Source: Phoronis australis
Taxonomy: Eukaryota; Phoronida; Phoronidae
DNA length: 64,000 nt
Reading direction: 5' to 3'
Assembly: GCA_002633005.1 (NCBI GenBank)
Contig: NMRA01000154.1
Location: 483,127-547,126, forward strand
Shown: positions 12,101 to 24,400 of the stretch, in pieces
How positions within the stretch are numbered: position 1 is the first letter of the stretch
Layout: each line of letters begins with the position of its first letter
Made by a program: the position numbers and the translations under genes
The notes under the pieces: model-generated
The model's database searches: none
The model's input: the letters and a program-made list of their open reading frames with translations, nothing else
What the model was told of the DNA's origin: nothing

Positions 12101-15100
12101 TCGGAGAATGAAACCGTAGAAATTACATTATAAATATGGCACTATAGACGGTCAGCGGAACCTGGAACCAAATAATAACACACGGATCGTGAACTTCGAT
12201 GCTGAAGAGATGCCGTGTTCGAAGCTTAGCTCATGAACTCGCCAAATGCGACTTAGAATCTCAGGTCGACAAACCGTCGGAAGCTGAGGTCGCTACACCA
12301 AAAAGTTCGTGCCGCTGACACCGTTATTTAAAATTAAGCGTACTCCTTCCATTTCTCCGGTAAATATACAACCATTCGCTGGGTATTTCGATGTTCATGT
12401 TCATTACCCGGCCTTACGCTGCGAGACATCGCCGCGTCACTGACGACCCTAGGCTGTCACGTTTTCCGTCATCAAACAGGGGTCCCCATGTCAACTCTCC
12501 CATCACTTCACGATGTTCACCCGACTTCATAATTTATTCACATATATTTCCAAGTTGTATATTGGTTTGAACATCCCAATTCAATCTAATTAAGTTCCTT
12601 TTATCGATGGATAACGCAGGCGACCGGAAACACCCTAAAAGGAGACGCGTGTTTCATGGTCCAACCTTGCCCGAATTTTACCGAACAGTTACGACTTGTG
12701 TCTGTTTACTCCCTCCTATAATTTAAGAGCGTCTGTACTGACTGCTAAAAACGGCAAATGCGCTGATTTCACGAAATAAAAGGGACATTTGTGAACCAAA
12801 GGTATCAAATCTAGGAAAAATGTTATTAATTTAAACTTTGGATGCCACAAAAATTGTGAAGGGAAATTTTGGTGACTTATTTTCTAACTTTGCTACTTGT
12901 TGAGGCGACTTCGGGTTATTCCCAGGTCGCCAAACACAGTCTGAAGTCGCATTGGCGAGCTGCAGGTCGCCAGCATTCGATCGAGTTCGAGGCGTCATTG
13001 TCACTATACACCTACCGTGCTGTGTCTAGTACTAGGCCAGACAGGTGAATCTTCTCAATTATGACGGTTAAGTTACTTGTAAATCTGGTTTCAATGGCAA
13101 AGTCGTCCTTTCGAGGGGATTTCGGCACGATAAACAAGTAATCCGAGCGAAACTGTTCGACGGGCGGTACGATCGAAATGGCAGGCCCGGAATTGGGTGC
13201 GCAAACGACGACGCCATGTGGTCGCTGTCCCCCCACCGACACCGCGACGAGTTGCCTGTTAATAGTAGCGCCGATGTTCCCCTGGTGGCCTTTACTAGAG
13301 AAGATTTTAATCTGTTGCACTTCTTCTTCCCACTGTAGAGTTGCACTGACCGTTGCAAGCGGTGTAATGACAAAGTTCGATTTCTGTCCCGTGTTTATAT
13401 CGAGCGGAGCTATGACCGAGCGCGTCCCCCAGTTGTCTGTTGGAACAAGCATCTCGATTTTCTGACCGTAGTGTCGTTCTCTGGACTGGTCGTTGCCACG
13501 ACTACCGATGATAACTGCAACAGGTGTACTGGCAACAATGCATTGGACGTCTAGGCTTTGACCGATTTGAAATACGTGTGCCTGTTTGAAGAGTAACACC
13601 CTGCATTATTTAAGTGAAGCGGACTTAAGAATTTTCATTGATTGAGAAAGACACATACATTTGTGCACTGATGACAGCAAATAAATGAAAATGCGTCAGA
13701 GTCTGTGTTCAGTGGACAAATTACTGCTGATTTCTTGCTGTAGTTTTTAAATGGTAAAGGATAAATACCTCGTAAGATGAAAGTGGCATTGAGAATATGG
13801 TTTCTTTACTGCGGAAGAAGGCTTGAGACGCTGGATAAATCAGTTGTACTTCCGTGTCCTCCGTGGCGACAACGGCCGCACACGCGATCTCGTTTTTGCC
13901 CAGTCCCGAGAAACAGTATTTGGTGGACAGTGCCTCCTCTGGCCAGATGAGGAATCCCTCTGATCCCATAGTGTTGGGGCTGAATCATCAACCAAAGATT
14001 AGCTGAACTGCATTTTACAAGTCTGATTGAAGCACATAGCCAATATGGGGGACGGTATTCAGGTTCACATTTCTGTATACTTGCATATGACGGTGACACT
14101 GCAAAAATGACTATTGTGCATTATTGGTTATGACACAATGGCATAAATTTTAACAGCACAAACGTGAAAGCGCGCGTGTTCCAAACATCCAGAACCATTG
14201 TTGTAGTTTGTATACAGTACATCACACCTCCGCCTCGTTTTCACGCATATGACGAATTCCGATATTAGTGAATACGCGGCTGGAGCTGTGGGCGTGAGTG
14301 ACCTACGGTTCGAATTTATTTACATATTTTAAGTTCGCACGTTGCAAGAAGTTTTCAACTTACTAAAAAGAACTTTCATGACGTCTTCATGTCTGAACAA
14401 GGAGAGAAGCATGAGCCTAGTTAGTGTTTTACGATTGTGGCTCCGGCCCTCGCTTGCATTGATGGCTACCAAACAACGAAAGGTCTCCGGCACGAAGAAC
14501 GGATGTAGAAAAAGGCCGATGTTTCCGAAGAGTGGGAAATTTTCCAGAAACGAAATGTGTATTAGGTTTATATGTTGATGGTAACGAACAACGGAGTCGT
14601 GGCTCAAGAAGTTCGAGGATACGACCGGAAGTGGGGAAACCATACAGCATCGTAAAGTATTGTGCCAAAATTTTTCGTTTAATGGGTACACGGAGTTCCA
14701 TCCGGATTTTTGATAATGCACTGACCTACTTCCGATGCCATATAAAATGCTTGTATGACCAGTTTAGAATACACAGTTTCACCTGCTCATTGCCAAAAGA
14801 ACAATGTCTCCGCCACTGACGATCACTTGCACCGCACCACCAGGTGGCGTACCGGTACGTGCAATTTCGGCTGGGAGTCTGTATACCGTTACTACGCCTC
14901 TGTTGACATTCACCTTTGCGTGGGGCACGTCTTCTGAACTGTTGACGAAAGGAAAAGCAAATCAAACGTTTTCAGGTTTAGTGATCAGGTCCGGAATCTA
15001 ACCCTTACCTCGGCCGCGTGCTGTTACCACGCACCGCAAAACTTAGTCACGCACACTGATAAACCTGACAATGACGGAGCCTGACCTCCAATCACACTCG

Positions 15101-16711
15101 GGCCCTTTTGTCTCAGACGCCCACCCCCTGGGTACGCACATGAAAACTGAATGCGAAATGGTCCTCTTGTAATGATATCTTCAATCCCCATACAAACAAT
15201 TGTTATTTAAACAAAAGGGTCCTCTTATGATGACAAATTTCAAACCTAGACACACAATTGTAATACTTAGCGAAAGTTAGCCTAATGAAGCATATCTGTA
15301 TACTCAAATACACAGCTTTGCGCCGATGTGGGTTAGAAAATGACCAGATAAAATCTGACACAAAATTAGTGTCATTAAAAGCTACACTCAGGGCCTTGAT
15401 TAAACTAATTATTTACCGGTGTTGAAAAAACTGTCGTTCTAGTATTCTGCTGCTAAAATTGTGGTGCGATCTTTGCGTCGGCTTTCGGCGCCATGAAATA
15501 TTGCGTCACCTCAGTATTGGCCAGTTTCTTTTTTCGCCGATTCTTCAAGCAACTGTTATTCTTTCACGAGGTTGCGTACACGCTTCAACAATTCGTAGCT
15601 GGTTTCACTTCATTATAAGTTTTTAGAGTTTTTATATCAGCAAACCGAAATTGAGAACAAATTTTGCTGCTGCAAAGCTGTCATCATCTCTCAAAAGATG
15701 TCACAAAAAATAGGAAATGGCGCGTGCGCGTGTCACGAGCGAACTGTTTTCAAAACGGCGACATACTTTTCTTTGTTACGAAAGGTGAAGAATTAAGCAA
15801 GAAAGTCACGTTTGTCAGATTGTTTCTCACTTAAACGGCTGTAACGAGTACTAAAAGGTTAATGTCGGTTGATTCCTTGATTTCATGCACCCCCGCCGAG
15901 GGCTTTAGCTCCACATGTTGACAACAGGGGCGGATCCAAGATTTTGAGTTGGGGACAGGGCAGAATATTGGCAAGGATATTGCCCGTCTTACATTCGCAC
16001 CCCGGAATCTGGGAAAATTTTAGGGAGGCCATGGCTCCCTCCCCCAACTAAATCCGCTCCTGGATACAAGTTTTACGGCGAGGTGACGATCAGAACTACC
16101 CCGGCCTGTGTGCAATTTCGAAGTCGGAGCTCAACACACAATGGTATCTAGCTGTATTATGACGATAGTCTTCAAATAGCTAGCTGACTGTGTAGGCGAA
16201 AGGGTCCTCTTTTAATGGTATTTTCATCCCTAGACACACTGCTATTTAGGCGAAATAGTCCTCTTTTCATGATATATTTTATCCCTAAATACACAACTGT
16301 AATTCAGGCGAAAGCGTCCTTTTTAATGATATCTTTCAACCGTAGACACACAATTCTTAGTCAATACATCAAATTTGACTCGAGATTTGCTTTTCTGACA
16401 ACACAGTTCAGAGATTTACAACTCACGTGGTTTCCCGCTGATCAAATTTGTACTTACTTTCGTAAGTGGCATTTTATGTGAACGCTCACTTTCTTCTCGT
16501 ATGTTGTCATGTGAAGTTCCAGCACAGTGCTGGGGTCACCATTCGGTGGGAAGGCGAAAACGAACTTGTTTGCATAGTTACTCCGATATGGAGATGCTTG
16601 GGTTGTAACAAACAGAACAAGAAAATAAAATATGTCACGCCCAAAAGGATATAAAATGTCGTGTGAAAACATGATGAAGAATGTGTCTTCGTGCATAGCG
16701 TTCTTAAACAC
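9187..16711 (-). CDS. IgGFc-binding-domain type I membrane protein with DNDCDG metal-binding-like motif
   Basis: Six exons on the minus strand: 16458..16711, 14783..14938, 13769..13979, 13016..13581, 11109..11464, 9187..9752, with compatible phases (2,2,0,2,1). About 689 aa from the ATG at 16672, or 13 more from 16711. Order: hydrophobic leader (FYFLVLFVTTQA); FVFAFPPNGD and LELHMTT, typical of the IgGFc-binding N-terminal domain (the FCGBP family start); PVAVIIGSRGN; a repeat of that domain's signature near FGAFLYG and YATPAGM; then GDGVDNDCDGRVDEE and DDDMDGRIDED, acidic Asp/Gly motifs of the calcium- or metal-binding type; a linker; a transmembrane helix (ITVSFIGAFIAAALIGSGLY); and a cytoplasmic tail of about 140 aa containing QQPPVP, without tyrosine signalling motifs. 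Inferred role: cell-surface adhesion or recognition, as proposed for invertebrate relatives. Weak points: the leader could instead be the pyrimidine tract of an acceptor, and the 11464 acceptor (GAAAAG) is poor, so a small exon may be missing between 11465 and 13015. Introns 2, 3 and 5 (14939-16457 is intron 1) hold no clear elements besides those listed separately. Confidence 0.87.
15154..15290. repeat. Minisatellite, about 64 bp unit, left array
   Basis: Two diverged units of GGTCCTCTTNTAATGATAT, TTCAANCCNNGACACACAATTG and a spacer ending in GCGAAA. The same unit recurs in the same orientation at 16195-16360. Both lie in intron 1 of the IgGFc-type gene. Confidence 0.65.
15925..16062. mobile_element. 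MITE-like element with CAGGGGCGGATCC / ATCCGCTCCTG ends
   Basis: It starts CAGGGGCGGATCCAAGATTT and ends CTAAATCCGCTCCTGG, imperfect terminal inverted repeats around a body with TTGAGTTGGGG and CTCCCTCCCCCAAC. Closely related copies lie at 57006-57161 and 61142-61297, and a more distant one at 50513-50670. Ends of the type CAGTGGCGGATC are common for small non-autonomous DNA transposons in marine invertebrates. Confidence 0.65.
16195..16360. repeat. Minisatellite, about 64 bp unit, right array
   Basis: Three units beginning GGCGAAAGGGTCCTCTTTTA and containing CCCTAGACACACNNCT, in the same orientation as the array at 15154-15290. The intervening 900 bases include a MITE-like element. Confidence 0.7.
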
Positions 16712-17499
16712 ATGATTTGTATGCTTATAAGTTCTAAAGCACGTGGAAATATTTCTGTAGGCTTAATCAAAACATGGAACGGCAAACGCTTTTTAAGCAA
16801 CGTTTTCTAATGTGAGACTACTAGATTATTTGTTTCGCGACGAATGCTCTCTGATATTTAAAAGGATACCAAACCTGACGACCCGATAGAGTTCTGATAG
16901 TTCAACTGAAGGGGGTTTTACGGATACCATAAGCTCTGAAACCATAATCAACACCTGGAGTAAAAAAACTGGAACCCAAAGATAAAGACCGCGAGTTTAT
17001 TATGTTTCAATGGTTTCTCACAAGTCTACAGGTATTTGAAATCTTGAAACAACGATATCGAACTATGGCTACAGAAGGTAACGTTTAATCACCCTGTTGT
17101 TTGGCTGTCCGAATGATACTTTTCTTGCAATAAATGTTTTGATACTGGAAATGTTTTTGACTAAGCTCATAATCTAACAAGATGGTTTCGCTGAAATGCC
17201 CCCAACCGAAAGTAAGTGTAGAGAACTGAGTAATTACTTAAAAAACCGTGGTAGTTATTCGTAGATTTATTGTCATAATAAAGCTGTCTGCTCCATCTTG
17301 GCTTTATGAGAATTTGTAGGACAGGCATACCAAAAGGTACTGGTCAAATAACGCTTCACCCCCTTCCGCCCAAGCAAAAGTAGTTTCGTCCCTGGCTATA
17401 ACATGCAAACTTTATATTTGATTTTGTCTGTGTGATGTTTACACACTATATTGGGTTTCATAGCCATCATTATATCAAACGTTTCTCTTCGCGATGTTG

Positions 17500-17990
17500 G
17501 TTTTTGATCAAATTAGCAGTAGAAAACTGAGAAGAATGCTGGTGACTTATTGGATTTACATGTATACAATGTCCAACCTTTCGATGGTAATTCAATCCAT
17601 CGTCATCTTCACCATCAAGGAACTAAAAAACCCCAAAAGGGCCCCAACTAATTAAGAGCAACACATAACAGTATGAAACCAGTAAATACAGATTTAATAA
17701 TGATCAAAACTAGCCCCAAAGAGTGAGATCAATAGAGCAGATTGCCATTCAATGACGCCCTAGCATTCAGCTCAACGGTAGGAATAGTATGGTCTATTAC
17801 GTCACCCGGTACCACCGAGTGCACACAGAGGGCACTGTCGTCACCTAAAGTGGTTCTAACTGGTGAAATACTGTTTTCAGTTGCTCTTGGTTAGTTGTGG
17901 CCATTTTGTGAGTTTTCTGGTTCCTTGATCGTGATGGATTGATTTGCCATCAAAACGTTGGACATCGTTACATGTACAATGTCAACACCA
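17500..17990. mobile_element. Inverted pair of Penelope-like terminal sequences (relic)
   Basis: The left end, read on the minus strand, contains GATGGATTGAATTACCATCG then AAAGGTTGGACATTG and TACATGTAAATCCAATAA. The right end, on the plus strand, contains GATGGATTGATTTGCCATCA then AAACGTTGGACATCG and TACATGTACAATG. The hairpin followed by GAAA and CGTTGG resembles the terminal repeats of Penelope-like retroelements, which carry hammerhead-ribozyme cores; here the CTGATGA part is not intact. No reverse transcriptase frame is visible. Confidence 0.4.
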
Positions 17991-18928
17991 GTGGTTCTCA
18001 GTTAATCATTCCTCTTCCTGCATATAATGTTGATTTATGGGCAGGCACCTGCCTAACTTCATGAATTGTCTGTTGATGAAGTAGTTTTAAAAATATCTAC
18101 ACTAGGGTTTCCTATTGGTTTGCCATTTGAAATATTAGTCATACTGAAAGTTAGTCAATGTCCACTGTTTTACTGTTTTTTGGAAAACTGTGAAAAGCTC
18201 CCATCAAGTGATTTTCTCGTTTCATTTTCACAAGTAATCATCTTATGATTTTTTCTGCATATAGATACACTTGTGTAAGGAGTGTACTGTTTTAACCAAA
18301 TACCTTACGTTTGCTTAAAGTATATGATCTTCATTAAGGAATGTTGAATGGAGAGATTGAGGGTAACACTATCAACGTTGTTTGTATCATCTCCAACAGA
18401 TGTCACCCAATCACCAACTGTATTGCTGAATCATTCCTGAAATACCATTGTATCAGCAATAACATTTTGTTGCTTTTCTTGCATCACTTGTCATTCATGT
18501 AAATTTGTCAGTTTTTCTTTAATAATCTAGAGACAATACAATCATTCTCAATGAATCGCGACAAATGCTGAAGCCAATGTTCAGCTCACCACGGAGGATG
18601 TCCGAAGTCATTAAACAATGTCAAAATACCTTTAAAAAAGAATAATATGTCTAACGTGGGTGCTGTGTCTTATGACCGGCTACAGTTTACATGGTAGGTG
18701 TCACAATGCATCATGTAGCCTAGGGTTCCATAAAATTGCGTGAAGCTGAAAAAACGACAAAGTAGAAACAGGCTCTCTTTCAGTGTTATAATAACTTGTC
18801 CAATCGAAACGAATAATTGCGTTTTGGAAACTCAGCGAGACATATTTAAAGAGAAAGTCAACGTTTTTTTATCAACAAAAAATATATTTTAATTACCACC
18901 ATGTTTACTGAGTGAAGCCAAACTAAAA

Positions 18929-20714
18929 TCATTTACGAGACCTCATTGGCGTGTTTCTTGAAAAAAAGTTTCAAGAGATATTTTAGTGAATTCGCGATCA
19001 ATAATTTGTAATACACAAAAAACGGCGATGGCATTATTTTTTTAAACCTTTGCCTTATCTGAAATTGGCTGTGTGGCACTGCTTTTCAAGAAGCGCAGTG
19101 GAATTTTTTTGGAATCATTTACGAGACGTGCATAAATTCAACAATAGTGCGTTGATTAAAATGAAGATGTGGAAACTAAAATAACTCTACAAAGCTATGG
19201 TGATGTGCGAAATCATTGCACAGTTTTGAAAGTTTTTGGCGAACATTTATGAAAAAATTGGCATTTGAAATCGGTTGCTTATCATTTACGAGCCTTCATT
19301 TACGGGACAATTTTATAATTAGGTCAAGTCCAATTAATTTTACCTACTATTGGCATGTTTGACATGAATATAGGTCAATTTTTCAAGAACGAGCACGTGC
19401 GCTTCAGCTGCCATCGATACTGTCTGAAAATATTCGCTAAGGAAGTCAACAGAACTTTTGGGTAAGTTTTCAGTAATGTCACTTTTATAATTCACATGTT
19501 TTAGGGTCGTTATTAACGTACTAGAAGAAGTGACGAAATGCTTCCTGTGAAACATACTTTGATTAGAATTTGCTTGACGTTGGTCTTGATAAGTTCTCGT
19601 AAAAAATTGTCACGTAAATGATATCCAGTGTCCCGTAAGTGATTTGTTCTATTTTCACTCAAATTCATTTCATTTTTAAGTAGTAATTAAATTATTATCT
19701 GTAACGATACATAACTTAATTCAGCTGACCTTGCAAAAATAATAATGACATCTTTTATTTTATTTAATACCTATTAATTAGAGTTTGTCACTTTGGTTTG
19801 CGTTGCGGAATGCCAAAATCCAAGTCTCAGCGGATGAAGGAATAGTCTAGAGAGCCCGTAAAAAGGCACAACTCGGTGACGAATGGCTTAGAAGAGAAAG
19901 AGAACGAGTTACGGGTATTTCGTAACAGTGTCAGAACTGACAGAAGTACAAAAAGTCGGAAAACAAGAAACCAACAGAGTGTTAGCTGAGACCAAAGAAG
20001 TCAATATATAAGTGAAGCAAGGCAATTTTGTTTGTAAATATGAAGATCGCCGATATCTCGGACAAGTCGTGGACACAGATGATGTCGACTTGCCTGTGGA
20101 GGTCAACTTCTTGCAGCCGTCCAGTAAAATGAGTGGATTGTTTATGTGGCCGGCCAAAGGAAACAAGATTTGGCTACGGAAAGATGACCTCGCACCTACT
20201 GGGAAAGCTGCAGAGCGTTCAAGCCGTCAGATGAATTGCTGGACTACCTTGATTTTTCCTAATGACGTTTAAAGCGCAGTTAAAATTGCCGTTAAAAGGT
20301 TTTTAACCTTAACAGTCTTTAGCCCAGTTGTCAACGCTTAAGTTGTCATTTACGAGACGTGACATGTGACGTCAGTGTTAGATGTCAGGCACAATTGTAT
20401 AGCAAATTTTGTAAAAATGTTGAACGCAAACTTTTGGATTTACTTGTACATGTACATGTGAGTTGTGTTACAAATGTCTCCACGTGCCTTCAGGCATCAC
20501 AGACGGTTGAATTGTAATCTGTTGTCATTTTTATTACCTAATCAGTTACATCAACTCATACAAGTGACAACAAATAGCCTTCAATACGTATACTATCCGT
20601 CATTATTTCATACCAGTTTTTCCTGAAGTGTAGGTGTTCATAAATAATTTCCACCGACACAATATCACTTGCCCCTCACTTACGGGACATGTTGTGTCAT
20701 TTACGAGACGTCTT
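18929..20714. mobile_element. Cluster of TCAtTTACGaGACgT motifs around a dead ORF; probable decayed DNA transposon
   Basis: Plus-orientation copies at 18929, 19115, 19282, 19296, 20346, 20676 and 20697, and minus-orientation copies at about 19593-19602, 19611-19621 and 19629-19642. Two forms alternate: TCATTTACGAGACGT and TCACTTACGGGACA. They lie on both sides of a broken protein-coding relic at 19811-20273. Many transposases bind repeated subterminal motifs, so the layout fits the two ends of one old DNA element (inference). I could not define termini or a target-site duplication. Confidence 0.45.
19811..20273 (+). pseudogene. Broken transposon-type ORF with GxFVxxxY...FxWP motif
   Basis: An ATG at about 19811 starts a basic stretch (MPKSKSQRMKE) that runs into a stop. 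In shifted frames the sequence continues with QLGDEWLRRERERV and SELTEVQKVGKQETNR, then a stop, then an open stretch (20012-20272) with GNFVCKYEDRRYLGQVV, VEVNFLQP, FMWPAKGNKIW and DDLAP. That last pattern (G-x-F-V, Y-x-G-x-V, F-x-WP, W) resembles a small C-terminal domain seen in many uncharacterised transposon-associated invertebrate proteins. At least two frame changes and one in-frame stop make it non-functional. Confidence 0.45.
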
Positions 20715-21396
20715 TAAATTCACTTAAGGATTTTTTAGTCATCACATTACCGGATATTGGATACCAGTTTTTGAATGATCGATTGTCGCTAATGAAAATT
20801 AAGACAAGTGCAAACACCACGGCACCTGTTTTTATAAAACACAGTTATAAACAAACGACGTGTTTTAAAAAAGTAAAAATTTAGTTCAAAAGTTAAATTT
20901 TTATATGTCCACGATAAATACACAATAAAGTAGAAAATACTTAGAGCTGTTTTTCTCGATTTTAACAAGCATGCTGATTAATAAAATTGCACAATGAGAT
21001 TGTTCGTTGTCAATGATAACAAACTAGACCGAAAATTAACCCAACGAACGCGTTTTTATGTTTTCAAATAAATTATCCAGTTGCTCTAATAAAACAACAA
21101 AATAACTCTATAACTGCACTTGCTGAGCTGAGGAAATTGTTCAAAACTTATCATTCATACGTTAAACTAAGAAAAAATAATACGTTAGCTCCAGATGAAG
21201 ATACTTGAAAATCGAGTGTCTCAGGAGTCGAATTGTCGCGATTCATTGAGAATGGCTCAATAATGTTCTAAAAAGCATGATTATTTCTCTGCCTTTGTCT
21301 AATTTGTCTCAAGGACCTGTGACTGAAATTGAAGAACATTTTGGACACCAGACATAATAATCAACAACTCCTTTAATACGACATGCCTGCGACATG

Positions 21397-21402
21397 TTTA
21401 TT
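21397..21402 (-). terminator. Polyadenylation signal AATAAA for misato
   Basis: TTTATT on the plus strand, giving AATAAA about 35 bases after the misato stop codon on the minus strand. This implies a very short 3' UTR. A more distal signal could also be used. Confidence 0.5.
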
Positions 21403-21437
21403 TACAACAATAAATAATACTACACTTTTCCATACAA

Positions 21438-24400
21438 TCAATCATAATGCATTTTCATGGACGACACGCGGTCAAGGCTCTCTTTATAGTCATCTACCTC
21501 CAATCCACTTTCCAGAAATTTATGAAACTTCTTAATGTTTATTTTGGAAGCTTCGTCATGAAGTTTTTCCAGTAGCACACCGGAGGAAGCGTTCGACTGC
21601 AAGGAAGTCATCATAGGCACGGTCTCAACACCTGTAAGGTAAAATCTGGACTTATTAGGTAGGATAGTCAATGACAACTATACTACAGCATATAATGCGA
21701 CCTCACACCAGGAAATTTAAATATTGCCTTAATTTTTTTTGGATGACCCCCATCCTACAGAAACTTTATTTTGGCAGAAAATGACGTTTTTATTCCACGA
21801 ATGGCTTTTGATTTTTAACAACAATGTGTAGGATAGAGAAGCAGATGAGAAAGGACACAAAAGCAACAGCAAGGCCACTAGAGGGCACCACATAGTAATT
21901 TATTTGCTAAAGTTCATGAACATCCATCAAAGAACTTGGTAGATATCAAGGCAAACGCAAAGAAAAACAAAATTGCCACTATGCGACTACGTCATGGTCG
22001 TATTTGTCCCAACAATGTGTCAGTTGTACTCTCCTCATCAGAAAACATGCTTAATTTCTTGAAGATCTATAAACGAAATTGTATTTAATCAAATGCAAAA
22101 AAAACAAAGTTGCCACAAGAAGGCCACAGCAGTCAGACCTGTTCGAAAATCATCATCAGCCATCATGCACTTCCAATAGGAACACATGCCAATTTCATAA
22201 AGACCCTTAGAGTGACTTGGTCGAATGACAGGCAGACATCAAAAACCAGACTCAAAGGTAATAAAGATGGCCACTAGGTGGAATACAGTATAATGAATCC
22301 ATTCGAAAATGGGAAGGTGTTATCATCTCTTTAACTGTCTAGAATGTTATTTGTCAAGTTTCATGCAAATCTGTAGGAGAACTCTGAAGATACGCAGGAA
22401 AATGGATACTAAAAATTACCACTAGGGAGTACAATGGTCCATTGAAAATGGTCATTGTTTGTCACGGGCAAATACACCAGTCACATTTAACAACTTAAAG
22501 GATCCTGCACGAGGTTTAGGAGATAGAGCCGCGAAGGAAAAAACAACCACCAGAGGGTGCCAATGTAGTTAGAACCATTCGAAAATCGTCAGCTGTGGTC
22601 TTCATAGTGAAACACACATTCCAATGCTCATAATGATCCTTTGAGTGGTTTGTTAGATAGAGAGACAATGGTAGTCAGGTGCACCTGAAAGTCATCGACA
22701 TCTGTCATGATCACTGTATGCAAGGATAATTACCCAGAATTCTCTATCAAGACAGTTGCGTGCAAGGAGAAGTACCCAGAACTCTCTATCATGACGCTCT
22801 ATCAAGACCAACATGTAAAAGGATATTTACCCAGAATTCTCTATCATGACGCACCAACATGATCAATGCGCGAAAGGATATTTACCCAGAATTCTCTTTC
22901 ACGTCAACTGTGTACAAAGATAATTACCCAAAATTTTCCGTCCAAGGATACTTACCCACCATGACAAAAACAAAATAGTTTTTTTCAAATTATGGAATAG
23001 GTAAGATGAAGATCATGTGAAATTTGAAATTTTACTCAAAGTAAATGATGCCACTGGTCATTTTAAAGTCCAATCTAAAGACAATTTGTGTGTGCCAAGC
23101 CTACAGTAGATGTACAGGGTAGGCAATTACGTTGTTTTGTGGCTTTAAGCTCCAGCAACATCAATAATCTCAAGTGACTTAAACAACACTGAGTGGATCT
23201 AAAGTGACATCAGACATACCGTGAGTGAGTACACTGCGCTGCGTGTCAGACAGAAGGCCATCTGTCGTCACTGATGAGTCAAATACGTGTGGATAGGGGG
23301 CGTTTACAGGGCTCGGTGCGGTCACAGAACTAGAGGCACTGAAAACGAATGCGTAAATATTTAGTAAACACACCTCACACAAGATGGTGCTGGACATAAG
23401 TTTTACTGTCGAGTACACAAGGTTCTCAACATTAGCTTTCAAGTCTATTGAAATAATTATGCATTTAGAGTTTCTTTCACTTCCAACGTCTGCTTCAAGG
23501 GAGACTACAATAGCATGAGCTAGTGAAGAGAAAAATGATGTGTGACGGAAATGAAGATGAAGGATATAGAGGGGACATGAGGGACAGAGATGGGACAAAG
23601 CCAAAATAAGGTGGACGTAAAGTTTGCAAGAACATAGCAAGAGATTTTATAAATCATGATATAAATTGGAGTCACTGTTGGTTTTGATGTTCTTGCTCAT
23701 AACATAAGCATTTACAAGACCACCTTTATGAGAGTAGAAGGCCCATTCAATTCAAATTTTTGTTTGTAGCTAAACATAGAAGTTGTGTCTTTCTCCACTA
23801 TGATCTTCTCCTGACAATTCAGTTTTGTGCAAAGTTTGATGGAAAAACAGGGGACAGACATCACATCAAACACCTCAATGTGTAAACACTTTACACAGGC
23901 AAGTGGATAGAATTTTCAATTGCCCGATGAAATCACAAAACATTAGAAACTGATGTCTCGGGAGTGTTTCAGTGTTGACTGATGAAATTTGGACAGTCCA
24001 TATCATATAGCCCTATTGCCCAAGTACAGATGTGACAATGCAATGATGGTTATTTTGGGGGTCTCAGCAAAAACTGTCAACTGAAAAACAGTTACGAGTC
24101 AGTAACATAAATCCAGATGAAACGTAAATTTCCACAAAATGCAAAATTCATGAAACAAAATGGTCAAAAAACGTTAGCAACCATCACGAACAACAAAAAA
24201 GATTGCTTACTTGAGTGAGGTGGGGAAGACTTCGGCCAGGTAGTACTGTAATACTTCATCGACTGTTGAACAGTTCTGCAGTATGCGTGGCATCTTGGAG
24301 TTAGCAGTGCTAAAAATTAGTAAAGACATTGTAGATATCTGAACCATTTCCCCTAAACACAATATTTATGATCTTCATAACACGGACAACACCAAATACA

